Assembly: GCA_025677835.1 (NCBI GenBank) | Contig: JAIXMR010000065.1 | Span: 62,001-126,000 of the forward strand | Direction: 5' to 3' | Length of the DNA stretch: 64,000 nt | Source: Sporodiniella umbellata | Lineage: Eukaryota; Mucoromycota; Mucoromycetes; Mucorales; Rhizopodaceae | Part shown: positions 34,700-47,200 of the stretch, in pieces | Position numbering within the stretch: the stretch's first letter is position 1 | Layout: the number at the start of each line of letters is the position of its first letter | Position numbers and translations under genes: made by a program | Notes under the pieces: model-generated | The model's database searches: none | What the model was told of the DNA's origin: nothing | What the model saw: only the letters and a program-made list of their open reading frames with translations

Positions 34700-35620
34700 A
34701 TGTAGACTTTGTTTTATTTATTCCCCACTTTTTTTTTTTCATTTACAGAAAGAAACAGACGTGGGGTATTTAAAAGATTTTTGTGACGAGCTCGGATTGC
34801 CCCGGTCTTATGGCGATCCTCTCACCGGAAGAATTGACTGCTCTATAATTCACGAGGGATCTTTATGGGGATGTGAAGTGAACGCCCTTAACCGTGTGCT
34901 GAAGGGCTTCATACAGATTTTCCCTGTAAGTAAAAACAGCCACACGGATTGGGCTCCAAACAGATAAAGATACATGTAAAACTAAGCCAAAAATATTAGG
35001 TCAATCTCATGGTTCACTTGCTTCCATTATTGCTGTTTAAGCCCTCACGTTTAGCCAAAAATCCCTTTGAATCAATGTCACATGTGCTTGCATCTACAGT
35101 TCGCTCGTCTACTTTCTTGGGTTCCTATATTGGTATCATATGGTACTGCGTTTGTCTTGTTAGAACAAGAATTGGGCATCAAGTGTTGGGTGTCAATCAG
35201 ACACGACTGGACAACACACTTGGACCTTTGTTAGGGAGCATGCTTTGTGGATTGTCTCTCTTAATTGAAAACAAACATCGTCGTGGTGAAATCATACTGT
35301 ACGTACTGCCTCGCGCTCTTCACTCTACTACTGGCCGCATCTATAATCCTTTAGGAAACCAAAGGTGGTGGAAGAGTTTTGGATCAAAACTGGCTGAAGA
35401 CGTGCTGTTTGCGGCATCAACGATGGTCGTGATACACAACATATACAGAGACGAAAAAACAATCAGACCTTCTATTCGAAGAGCAATGACTTGGATATTA
35501 AAAGACGAACTGGCCTACGAAAAAGAGGCACAGAAAAAAGTATCAGACAACCAAATCAAAAAGTTGGAAGAAGAAGAGCAAGGATTGGAAATAAGAAAGA
35601 GACGGTCTTTGACACCATAA
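33948..35620 (+). CDS. TMEM135-like membrane protein (481 aa)
   Basis: Four exons, 33948-34501, 34552-34645, 34749-34925 and 35000-35620, total 482 codons. The protein resembles fungal homologues of TMEM135, a multi-pass protein linked in animals to peroxisomes and mitochondria. Visible features are an N-terminal hydrophobic segment (GWTIATIPGLLAIIF), NGLPLLLAFSFGGHSFL, a set of hydrophobic helices, and the family-like junction RLPRSYGNWITK across intron 1. In the second half are FLGSYIGIIWYCVCLV and GSMLCGLSLLIENKHRR, followed by ALHSTTGR and a lysine/glutamate-rich coiled C-terminus. The two ATGs at 33948 and 33951 are equivalent starts. Function in fungi is not established; lipid or peroxisome roles are inference from the animal family. 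Confidence 0.82.
34658..34698 (+). repeat. (ATT)n microsatellite in TMEM135-like intron 2
   Basis: A nearly perfect TTA/ATT trinucleotide run lies within intron 2 of the TMEM135-like gene. Confidence 0.85.
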
Positions 35621-36468
35621 CTGGTTTTAAGTAGTGTCATAATAAAATCTGGCAGTTTTACAGTAATTGTGACATTTAAACTCACAATGGTGACACCAGC
35701 CAATAATAATAAAAAAAAAAAAACTGCCCAAACCTGATAATGTCTAAAGTGTATTATTTTTTTTTTTTAGAGAAAGTAATTTCTAAAGTACTCCAGGCTA
35801 CATAAATAAGAAAGCATACAAAAAAATAGTGACCTTGCTGAGGTTATCAAACGTAAAAGCTATCATAGTAGCAACAAATAGGGCTCATTCTAAATAAGAC
35901 TAGATGCTAGGGATTTAGTCCTTTTAGATTCTGCTGTGATGAGAAATGGTATTTTTTGGATCTGAAAATTTATGCAAAAATCACGTTGCCAAAGACAAAA
36001 CACCTTCCATGCTACCCCAGTACAGTAAGATATATTCTTAAAGGCTTAAAAAAAAGGGGCTATAACCAATCCTTCTAAAAGTACTCATATTTACAGAAAA
36101 GGAGGCTCAGAATAGGATGATATGGATGGTGTCTGTGACAATTCACAGAGCAAGGTAGAAAGATGAGATACAAGTTAGATGATTAGGTTCTATATCTATA
36201 GATACTCAAGAGTGACGACGATCTCCAAGATAACACACTTCATCCTAAATTTCAATAACTACTTTTTCAATTATAAATAAAAAAATTTCAGTTGCTGGTT
36301 TTCACTTTGGCAACAGGACTATTATGATAGACCACTTATGTTGGATTGTTAGAGCGCTGTGTCTTTTTCAATCTTTAACACCGTACATACAAGTTCATGA
36401 GACAGTATATTTATAGTGATGCTGACCAGAAAAGAAAAAAAAAAGGTACGATCAAAGTTTAGATAAGT
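35621..36468. other. convergent intergenic region
   Basis: 848 bases between the stop codons of the TMEM135-like (+) and LRR (-) genes, AT-rich with poly(A)/(T) runs. No coding or RNA gene is seen. Confidence 0.5.
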
Positions 36469-38516
36469 TCAAAGAAATCTATCGATTATTCCCATGTGTT
36501 TCTTATAACATTGATAGCTACAAACTTTTGCTTTGCACAAGATACGGGTTCCTCGAAAACTCTCCCATTTTAAAAACGCAATCCATTTGTCAAAAAACGA
36601 CTGTTTGCAGACGTAACACCTTTGTTTTTTTTTCATCAATCTTTGGGTATGTGGAGAAAGGCCAGTTGAGATTTCTTCGGGACGCACACTTCTCAAGGCA
36701 ATTTCTTTGAGCGAAAGAACCAAATGGTTACAGTTGATAAAAAAGTTCCTAGTAATAGACCTTTTATCTTGTGAATCTGAATAGTTGGATCTATGGAAAG
36801 CATCTATCAAGTCCCCATCTTTTTCGCAAAACGTTCCTGTACAGGATGTTGAAAGGTCCAAGTGATGCCGAGTGTTGGGTGCAGGAAGATGTAAAATTTC
36901 TTCAAAAGAAATATGACAGGATGGCTTGAGATTTTCGTTGTTTGACTCCATTCTTGATCTATAGAAAGGGTTGAGCCCAAGATACATGTCAATAGAACGT
37001 GATTTTATAAACTCCCGTGGAAACACAAGCAGTTCATTTTTTTCTACAGAGAGGTATTTAAGTTTTGAATGAAGCATATATTGTACAAAACTGTCATATA
37101 TATAGCGAATTTTGTTGTTGGTTAAACTTAGATTCGCCAAGCTCATGCAATTAGCAAACGGCTCTGCACTCAGCTCGGAAATCTCGTTATTTTGCAAATG
37201 GATAGATTCCAGAGATGGGCCAAATAAATTGGGTCCCAGACGTTTGATTTTACACCCGGTGAGATCGATTGATGTCAGCATAGTCATCTCTGCAAATGAA
37301 TTGGCTAGTGTAATGATATTATTGCTTGGTGTAAGTGTTTCTGGATTCTTCCATAAACCAATAGTTTCAGGCAATTTCTTGAGTGGGTTATATGCAAAGG
37401 ATAAGTATTTGAGCTTTGGCAGAAACATAGGCATTTCTTCTGGAATTTCTGTTATATCGTTAAAAGTAAGATCGAGAGTTTCCAAGTCGGATGGTAAACT
37501 AGTAAACATGGTTGAATCTAACCTGCTTAGTCTATTACTTCGTAGATTAATGTGTTTTATTGAAGAGCCAAAGCTGCAGGCCTCAATAAAACTTATTTGG
37601 TTTAAACGAAGATCAATCCTTTCTGCTGAGCAACTAAAAGCGCTTTCTTTAATACACTCAAGTCTATTGCTGCTTAAATCAATGTCGATTAACGAAGGGC
37701 TGAAAGCGTTTGGCTCCAGATGGGTAATTGAACTATTAGACGCATCAAATTTCTCCAGCTTTGTCATGTTTTTCATCGATGCTGGCAGTGATTTTATAGA
37801 GTTTTCGGTCTGTACTAAGCTTACGTCAAAGGTTTTTCTTTTTTTACAGAGCGGGAATTTACTAGCTTTATTATTTCCCACCATTACGAGTTCGACGTTC
37901 GGTATATATGCTGGTAAATCTTCAGATAACTCTAGATTAGCATTTCTAGACAAATCCAGAAACTTTAAGCTAGTTAATTTGCCAGCAAACAAGCTGGGGC
38001 GAAAGTGAGTTAATCGATTGTTACAGAGATTTATGGTTTCTATAGAAGTAGCGAAAAGTCCTGGCGGAATGTACTCAATCCCACAGCTTGTTGCTTTAAA
38101 TCCTTTTAAATCCTTCATGTTCTTCATACTATCTGGTAAATTTTTTATCATATTTTTTCCGCTGCCCGTCTCCAATATAAAGCATATCATCATTTTCCAT
38201 TGACCTATCGATTCGGGAAGCCGGGTAATTTTGTTGGAGCTAATATCGAGATACTTCAGATGAGGTGTAGCTATTGGAAGGCTGTATGGGATTTCTTCAA
38301 TTTCGTTGCAACACAAGTCCATAGAAGTAATCGAAGAAACGCATTCCCACAGATCATGCTCAATAGTCTTTATGAAATATCCCTTGGTTGAAAGTACAGT
38401 AAAATCATCTCTGGTGCGCTGTGAACGGCAAAAAAGTGCATCTTGCGTTTCAGGTTCCTGGCTTTACAGCTTAGACAAGTTTGAATTTACAATAGAAGTA
38501 ATCGTAGAATTACCAT
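36469..38516 (-). CDS. leucine-rich repeat protein with Cys-rich C-terminus (663 aa)
   Basis: The main exon 38457-36469 is open without interruption and encodes leucine-rich repeats from about residue 55 to 490 (LKYLDISSNKITRLPESI, LIDIDLSSNRLE, LETLDLTFNDITEIPEEM and others), a curved binding scaffold. The repeats alternate between 'LxxLDLSxN' blocks and a recurring SMKNM... insert. The C-terminus carries a probable zinc-binding cysteine cluster (CYVCKQSF and, later, CKAKVCSYQC). No signal peptide or membrane helix is visible, so it is likely cytosolic or nuclear. No ATG precedes the first LRR in the open frame. An ATG at 38516-38514 followed by GTAATT and an acceptor ending at 38458 gives an ATG-only first exon and the N-terminus MEPETQDALFC. 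If that is wrong, translation would start at the Met just before DLCCNEIEE (38322). Confidence 0.78.
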
Positions 38517-41500
38517 TTGAAGCAGGTGTTTTGTTAATTTAATCTGTCTGTACGTCTATTAGCTCCTGTATAGCTTCCTTCTTTATTACATTACGAATAT
38601 ATTTGCAGGGGCTTTCACAGCGGCTTTTAGTATATATGCCAGGAACTATATGGTTTTATTTTTCAAAAAGAAAAACTTTATTGAGAAACCTGATACAAGC
38701 AGCTTTATATACTTTTTTTAAATAAAAGGAAAACTAAAGTGCATTAATTTAACCTCAACCTCAACATTCAAAAATGTGGCTCTATAAGGTAATAGTTTTC
38801 ACATGAAAACATTCAATTTTCTATGTTTCTTTCCTTGTTTAATAGACTCTTCCATGAGCAATCCGAACTAACAATTATTGTTAAATCCGAGAAAAGACTA
38901 CGCTTAGTGTGTAAACTTTACTTGAATTTTGATAAAGTTTAAGAGCAGGATGTAGAGTTATTAAAAATAAAGACAAAACAGAAAGAGATGTTACGTTAGT
39001 TGTACCAAGCTTTGATTTCAATAAACAAAAGTATAAAATAGAATACAAGACATTCGTACAACTGCAAAAGAAAAAAAAAATGAACGCTTTTGAATTTCGA
39101 GCTGGACCCTTCGGGTGGCGCCTTCTCAAAGTTTACACACTGGTTGAAATATAGTTGATGCTCTGGATTTAGTTAGCACTTCTATATTCTCATTTGGTAT
39201 GGTGAGAGTTTCTAACTTTATTTTTTCTTCTGAATTCCCAAACTAAAAAGAGTACGTCCGAAATGTCAAGACATCCATATAGTCTATGGAAATAAAAATA
39301 CCTGTTAAGTCTGGTATTTTGATCAAAACTCTTAATAAATACTAGTGCTGGAATTTCTGGTATCCAAACTCAAAGGGTTAAAACGTTTTGAAAAAAAACC
39401 GCAATTTCATGTGTATTTAGGTAAAAACTAAAGTGGCTTTGTTTTTTACTTGACAGCATTAATAAATTGGAACTATGGGTTGAATGCAATGACTTTAAAA
39501 GCGGGTTTTTTTAAAGTTGTTGATTGTCATTTCTCACGTATAGCCTCTTTTCTGTTGGGGGTCTAAAGACACTGTTTACTGCTTTCAAATATCTTCTTTT
39601 TTTTTATATTTCTTTTTGTGAAGCAGTAGTTGAGATGTATTATAGCCAACCTTTAGCTATTGCAGATAACCCACACTTGTTTTTTTGTGTGAATTTCATT
39701 ACCGTATACGGCATTTTTTTTTTTTTTTTTGGTAGGGCCATTTTTTTGAAACTATATACAAAGCGACTCTATTTTTTATTCATTTTTGTAATTGTAGAAA
39801 AATGTTTTCTTAGTGCTTTATACCGAGCAAAAAAGCTCATTAAAAGCACTGATTAAGCTGATCTAAAAAAAAAAAAAAAGGTACTACGATGATATTGGTC
39901 ACATTTGGAAGATTGTCCAGTCAAATATTTCAAAGCCCTTCCATGCTTTCGTACAAGTCTGTACAAAAACCTATATTTAACAGAGCATTTTTTTGACAGT
40001 CGAGAACTGTCTTTATCCTGTGTCTTTCATTTTATTGTACTTTGTTTGCAAATATATTTTATTCAATCTAATCGCTTTGAGTTAAAATGATGGCGGTAAG
40101 GGTTTCGAATAAAAATTAATACTTTGCTTTGTTTTTTGTTGTATTGCATTTTAGCATATTTGAAACAATAGAACGCAGTGTGTTAATACTGAACAATGCT
40201 ATAACCTCATAGCCGTTATGTATTCACATTCATCCCATGTTTGTTTCCTTTGGTTAAAAAGGTGTGATTTAAGAAATTCTTTTTTGTTTTTTGTTTTAAA
40301 AAAGTGCACGCTGTGGATTCTCTGACAAAACGCTTTTATCTGATACTATAGAACACTAATATATGTATATATATATATATATGGAAAACTGTAGGACTAA
40401 AAAAACTTGAATTTTGGTTGTACTATTGTATATTTCAAAATATTGTATTAGTATCATTATAATGACAAGTGTGTCTTCGTCATTAAAATATATACACATT
40501 TTGAAGTTATCAGCACAGGTTTTTTGATAGCTATATGGTCTTACAAAGCTAAGAAAACCAGAGCTCTACTATCAAAAACCCTTTGCAAAAATAAAGACGT
40601 CGAACGTACTTTGCAATATAGTTTTAAAATAATATCTATTCATAATATGATCTGCTATTCTCTTTTGGTTGGCCGATACAAAAATGAGTGGTGTATCTAA
40701 ATGCATTTGCCATAAGCTTTGACTGAAAATTTAGTTAGAATGTAACGCGTGTTTTCAGAATAGTAACAAGTGTCAGTGGGCTTAGGTTCTTATCGGTATT
40801 GGCTTTTTCATATTTTCAAACCCTACAAAGGCATATAGGCCTTGGTTTAATAGATAATTTTTTTCTCCAAAAGGGAACATATTTTGTATGCATATGTAAC
40901 GATGCAATACAAACCGACAACAAGCTAAATGTTGTTGATCACATCTGCTTTGCTTTGTTTTCATACTTATTAATACCAAAGCGAGAAATTGTAGACACAT
41001 CGTTACCAAAACAGGCACCAATATATTTAAAACGCTTCAATGTATATGAAAAAAAAACCCCCTTTCTTCAGAAACTGATTTTGCCAGCAATAAAAAAATA
41101 GCTATACAAATCATAAAAGGGCAAGATTTTCTTTTTTGAATAGGTCTTAATTGAAAACCTTAGTTTTAGCTCAAGCATAAACTCAGGTCTTGTAGACTAA
41201 GAAGGTGAGTTAAAATAATACAGCATCTTTGTTTGTTGTTAAATACTTTTTTTAAAAAAAGATAAACATATAGCCGGGACAATTGTGCATTAATTTGCTT
41301 TGAAAGGTAAGCCTTTTGACGTTAATACTTGTATTAATAGTTGAAAAACCATTTTTTTATGCGCTTATTACACAGCTATTACTGAAAAAAAAAAACTTCC
41401 TTTGCTCTTCTATCTTATCCAATCGTATTATACTCCTTGCCCATAATTTTTTTGTCGGATAAAAAGAAGATGAGTATGCATAAATGAGTTATAAAAAGCT

Positions 41501-42351
41501 TTTTCCCTTTATAATAGACTATTCTCATCAATTATCTACTTGCAAAAACTAATATTGACTTGTTTTTATTTATGCACACTCTTTCGGCAATTCATGCCTA
41601 AAGGTCAAACTCGCGCACTCAGTGACTGGTTCATACGTTAATACTGTTTGTATTAACTTGTTTTCTTTTAATGTTATGGTTCACCAAAAGAAAAAAAGTG
41701 AAAATATATATCGCAAAGGATTCAATATATAGTCCGAAACAACCGGTAAACAAGACGAGTATTTTTGCTCTCCCAACATAAGAGGAAATGAAACGTGTCG
41801 ACATGTCTTTCCAGATTGTGAAAAGGATTTTTGCTCCAAGTCTAAAGAACTTTGTTAGCTCAATGGTGAATTTTTGTCCCCAACACCTATTGACTTTATT
41901 TTTGAAAATTGTAGTCATGCATCAGGCCCTGGTGGTAAAGGAATATATAATAGTTGTATATCATAAACATTATAAATGTGTCTTCGTATTATGAGTTTTT
42001 GAAATTTGCACTTTTTATGACGTTCATACAGTAGTTTTTATTGTGTTTTAGTAGTATGTACAAAAAATAAAAGAAAAGAAAAGAAAGTGTGATTCAGATT
42101 TGGTATAGAAGTGCTTAAAGAAACTCTAGTTGACTGCAATATTTCAACACTAAATCTATTTTTATCAACTATACCTATTCTATAATGTATATGAGTCGAT
42201 TGGGGCAACAGCATTTTTCTATTTGTTTATTTAAAGAACTTAGTCATATTGCAATATCAAACAAAAGTAAACTTGTAACGAGTGGGTTGATGTAGTACAA
42301 TAATGTCAAATTATTATTTCAGTTGTGTGTGCGTGTGTATTTTTCGAATCT
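38517..42351. other. 3.8-kb gene-poor, very AT-rich region
   Basis: This is the largest gap. Open frames are short, T/F-rich and without motifs. There is a (TA)n tract at about 40362-40382 and scattered poly(T). I found no RNA gene, transposon termini or conserved protein. It must contain the LRR promoter on the left and the methyltransferase 3' UTR on the right. Confidence 0.5.
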
Positions 42352-43936
42352 CTAGGTTAAAATCATTTTCATATTCTCATAATACATCAGCATAGGATTC
42401 TCCCCGCTTTTAGTTGTTGTGCTTTCAATATCGCCATATCGTTCACAAAACTCGCGATGAGTTAAAACTTTAACCGACTCATCGTTACCAGCGCTTGATC
42501 CTCTGCACACTAAAAGATACATGTCTCGTAACAATTCAAAGTTTGTTGGGAAAAAAATATCAAACCAGCCTGGCTGAACCATATAAGTAGAACAAGGAAC
42601 CATAGTACCTCTATAGCGAGTTTGTACAACAGGAGCATCTACACCTTCAACAGAGTCAGGTAATGAAGAGAAATCTGATAGCAAAAGTTTGTGTTTAGGA
42701 AAGTAAGTTTTCAACGTTTCTAGCAGCATGAATAACTTGGTAGGGATGAATTCAGGGGAAGTCATATTGGGAGCTAAGGGTAAAGATTTCAAGAGCTTCA
42801 GCCAAAGCTGGTTGGATAAAATAGGTGACTTATAGCGTGTCTGGCTTCTCAATGAAAGGTATCTGCTAATCAATTGATCGTTTCCAACAGGCTCATATAC
42901 TTCGCTATAATCGCCTTTGGAGTCTGTGCTAACCACTGCTTGATAAGGCTTCAAGGTATCGAGTTCGTATCGGATCAGGTCATGGGCAAAGTTATCCTAA
43001 TTTTAAGTGTTTGTTTTTCCTTCATTTGGTATATAGCTGGTTTAGTGTACTGTGGAAACTTACAATAACTTCCATGCCCAAAAAAAAACACTCATCTAGT
43101 ACTGGCGTTTTCCAATCAAAAATGCTTTGGTTGACAATCTTTACACATTTGTGTTGTCTTTTAAGATCTCTATTGCTCTGTCTTAGTGATTGTCGCTCGG
43201 CCAATTGCCCTGAGATTTCTATAATGTTGTATTGTGTTTTTGGATACACCTCGGGTTCGTTCTCTTTAATGTAATCCAGTATATTCATCATTAAAGTACC
43301 ATTACCAGCACCCATTTCATAAATAATCAAGTCCTTATTAGGAAACTGATTCAGTTTGTATTCTGAAACCAAGTATTTGGCAACAGCATAACCATACCAG
43401 GGCTAAAAACGATATAAATACATTGTTTGGGGATAATTGCTCGGTACCTTGAAAAGTTCTGTAGGGGTATGCCAAACTTGTCTTGAAATATCGTCAACAT
43501 CGTCTGCCTCATTTTCCATATCTTTATAGAGTTGACCTAGTATATTCATAAACTCTAAATGATCTCGCATGTCATTAAAAACAAAGTCTGTCTCTGGCGA
43601 AAAAATAACCGCCTGCTTTGAAAAGTAGCCATAATTAGGATTATAAAGTGAATCGTCAATGAAATCGCGTGCCAGCATTCGAGTGCGTACTGGAGGCGTT
43701 TTACGCTTAGCAGTGTCATATGCTGTCAGACGAGGGTAATACTGACGACTTTTATCTTCGACATTATCTTCATGACTGCCAGAGAGAAATGGTGCAAAGA
43801 TGCCTTGGTAAGTTTTATCTGTCTCAGTATGTTTCCATCGGGAAGCAACTGATAAGGTCTCCGTTTTTTTAGAAAACTGAGCTGAACGTACACAGGTTTG
43901 TGCTATTTTGAACAGCCTCTTGTTCAGACTGATCAT
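42352..43936 (-). CDS. mitochondrial NDUFAF7/MidA-type SAM methyltransferase (490 aa)
   Basis: Three minus-strand exons, 43936-43448, 43402-43064 and 42996-42352, each a whole number of codons. The N-terminus (MISLNKRLFKIAQTCVRSAQ) is basic and amphipathic, as expected of a mitochondrial targeting peptide. The family region includes LARDFIDDSLYNPNYGYFS, the PWYGYAVAKYL segment, and the SAM-binding glycine-rich loop YEMGAGNGTLM. After that come EISGQLAERQ and NFAHDLIRYE, corresponding to the DNxAHD-like conserved part of the fold. In animals NDUFAF7 methylates an arginine of a complex I subunit. This fungal group is more divergent, so the substrate is not certain. Confidence 0.85.
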
Positions 43937-44201
43937 TGAAATTTCAACCTATGGACAAAAGCAACAAACTATAAAAAAAACCTGTCACTGTCTTCGAGTA
44001 TTCGGACTCTCAAAACAGAGCGACCTGCCTACTATGATACTGAAAAAGTATAAATTCACATATGCATGTGTGTATATATGTATTATTTTATTTATAAAAG
44101 AATATATCAATTTTTACTGTTGCAACTGTTTGAGCTAGCAATCACTTATTTTTGTAACGGTCTTTGTACATTTGTATAAGGGAAGATAATTACAGTCTTG
44201 T

Positions 44202-47200
44202 CTATTGTTGATCTGTGATCGCTCCAAGCAATCTACTTGCTAGTTTAGCATTAAGTATAATATCGTGTTTCATCAAGCCAAGCATAGGATTGATTAATGC
44301 TTCAAATCCCAGATTTTCAAGTCCCCATTTTTGAGTACGCTTCTGTGACACAAACGCAGATTCCGAACATGCTGTCAAAAGAATATTTTTGACCGCCTCA
44401 AGTAACTCGTGGTTCTGAGTGTTAAGTACTATCTGATTCATCTTAGGAAGTAGGGGCTCATATCTTATAAATAAAAGAAAAGTGTTACCAACATTGTAGA
44501 AAAACGTATTTTTGATTACAATACTTACGCAAGGGAAAATACTTCAGGCACAGCCGTAGCAGCGCCTGCAAGTAGCTTATATAAAAAGGCTTTTTCCGTT
44601 TCATTTTCTGTTGTGTTCAGCAGCGCAACTAATAGTGAGACAAAAAGCAACGCTGTACTATTTTCGGGAATCTCCAAAAAGTCAAAAAGCCCAGAGCCAA
44701 GCAAACCCAGATCGATATTGCCTGTGTCAATATCCTTATAGCAGGCAAGTTGTAGTAAATCTGCCAGACCGTTTCCTTTAGCAGCAAAAGGTATTAGTCC
44801 AGTCAAGTATCCAAGTGCGCTTGCTTCGACAACCTCTTCCTTGGTAAAATGCTTAGATTCAATCACCAAGAATGAAGAAAGACACTTGTAGACAACATCC
44901 TTATTTTCACAATAATCCAAGCCCTTGAGGAGAATAACTGCAATAGCAAACGAAAAGTAGGTTTTAAAACTCACTTCGCATGCCTTGTCTAATTCAGTTG
45001 CGCAGTCTTCTAAATCAATCCTAGCAGCTAACAATACTTGTTCAATTGACCTGTACAAAAACATATCTCTAGAGTCCAATGCCCGAAGTACAGAGTGGAG
45101 GAATTCTACAGCAGGCTGGAAAATCACAGGATGAGCAATTTGAACAAGACTTACAGACAGCCAAAATAGATGCAAGAGATAACGTGAGTCTGATGGAAGA
45201 TTGTCGATCAGATTGGTCAGACACATAATTATACTGATGATTAGGTGTGGCTCCGATTCAACAAATATGGCCAATGCACCCTTCAAAGCAACAAGAATTT
45301 GATACAGCAGGTCATCATCTACCTCATCTTGAGCAAGACAGCCCAAAACCACAAAAGCCCTTGGCTGAATAGCTGGATTAAAATAAAAAGCAGTACTAGT
45401 AACTAAGCTCATCCATCTAGCTCTCCATTTATTGGCCACGTCCTGATTCGCTGCCCCGTAGCTGATAGTATCAATCAATATTTTAACAATATTTTGTAAA
45501 TATGAGAGATTAATTGAATCTGCATAGTCAGTGGTCGTTTCAGGTGTTATAGTAAATGCATTTGCCATCTGATTCGTAAGTCCAAACAATACGCGATTTT
45601 TGCTATCACATATATCATTCAATATGTACTGCAACTTTCTTCTGTTTTCCTCAGACAAGTTTGTGTTGGTAGTGCACAAGTTATGTATCACATTTACTAC
45701 CGTCTTATGTACAGTTGATCGAATGAGAGTAGGTCCCGTTACTACAACCATAGTAGTAGTATGGTAGATTTCTGGCAAAAAGCTTACGATTCCTGAAAAA
45801 GAGTTGAATGAAAGCATCAGGCCAAATCGAAGTAATACTGTTATTTCTCTCCAGGATCGATGCTCTACTAATTGCCGACATGGTTGAATAGAGGTACCTT
45901 CAATTACCCGTCTTAATCGTGTAATGAGTTTTCCACGAACAAGCAAGTCGCCCATTGTTACAAAGGTATCTGCAATCATTTCCGCCTCGGAAGACCCCAT
46001 TCCCTTTTCGACTGAGTATTGTACAAAGCAGTCGATGACCATCCCAGTAATTTCTTCGACTTCTGCTATGTTTTTCCATACTTTATTTTGCATGTGTTTA
46101 TACAACTAAAAATAGGTTAAACTAAGGAAATTTTACTGTATTTTACCTCTGGCTTTTGCATTGTAATATCAATCAATGACATTATTATTTCTCTTATTTT
46201 GGTTTTACTGGAGGCTTCTTCCAAAAAATTGGGTCTTGAAAAACTCTCCAAATTTCTCCACCAAGGCACCATGTAGTCCAAACACAGTTGTTGCATAGGT
46301 TCATTGGATTTAAGCAATCCAACAATAGCTTCGTCCAAGAATTCTAACGTTAAGTGCAATTCAGTTAAAGCTAGATTTTCGCTGATAGAAACAACAAAGC
46401 CTGTGCTATTGGAGGGTATACACATATCTAAAGACATAAATATACAAATGAGTACTTTTTAGGTTTTGAAAATATAAAGCAAACCTCTGGCACTGAAAAG
46501 CTGGTTCCCAATGTGAAATTTAAATGACTGGCTAAGTGAGTATAACAAATTGTAAGCAGCCAAGCGAAGAGAAGGGTCACTACTTCCAACATTGACCAAT
46601 GCCATGTTTAGCAATCGCCCAGGAACATCATTAGGCCGAATTGCTCGCTCTTTTATGTTACTAGGTCTGGAGCTTTCGTATCTTTGCTTGCTACGGCGTA
46701 GATGCTACAAAGAATTTTTGAGTTTGAATTCCCGTTTAAGGAATTTTTACTTACAGAGAGTATCGCATCTCTTTGAGGCGAAAGCAAAACCATAGTTGAC
46801 TTTCCTCTATCGTGTTTAATAGATATACCTTCTCCATGGTCTGATTTCATAGATAGCAGCGGGGTTATGTCCTCAAGCTGAGAGATGTGATAGACATCTC
46901 TTAGGATAGCTTGGTAGCTTTCAAATATTTCTTGCTTTTTCATCTTTTTTGTTTTTCATTAGCTTTTCCCCCGTAGATACAAAAAAAAAAACTTACAGAT
47001 ATGATTTGAAGTTCTTCCGAGCTAATCTTTACAATAACCGGTAAAGATATTCTTTGATTGGTGAGCCTTGTAACAGGGTAAATAGTTACTGATGGGTTTT
47101 TCTCTAGGTTTACTAATGAAAATTGAGTTTTCTTTCTTTAGGAGCAAAGTCAATTTACATGTTGCTTTAGCAAATTTGAACTCTGAAATTTCAATAGCTT

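Noticed and set aside
37112..38008. 298-codon open frame antisense to the LRR gene
   Set aside because: It is a shadow created by the repeated leucine codons; no start context and no protein features.
39524..39856. 110-codon open frame rich in Phe in the gene desert
   Set aside because: Built on poly(T) stretches, no motifs, no splice context.
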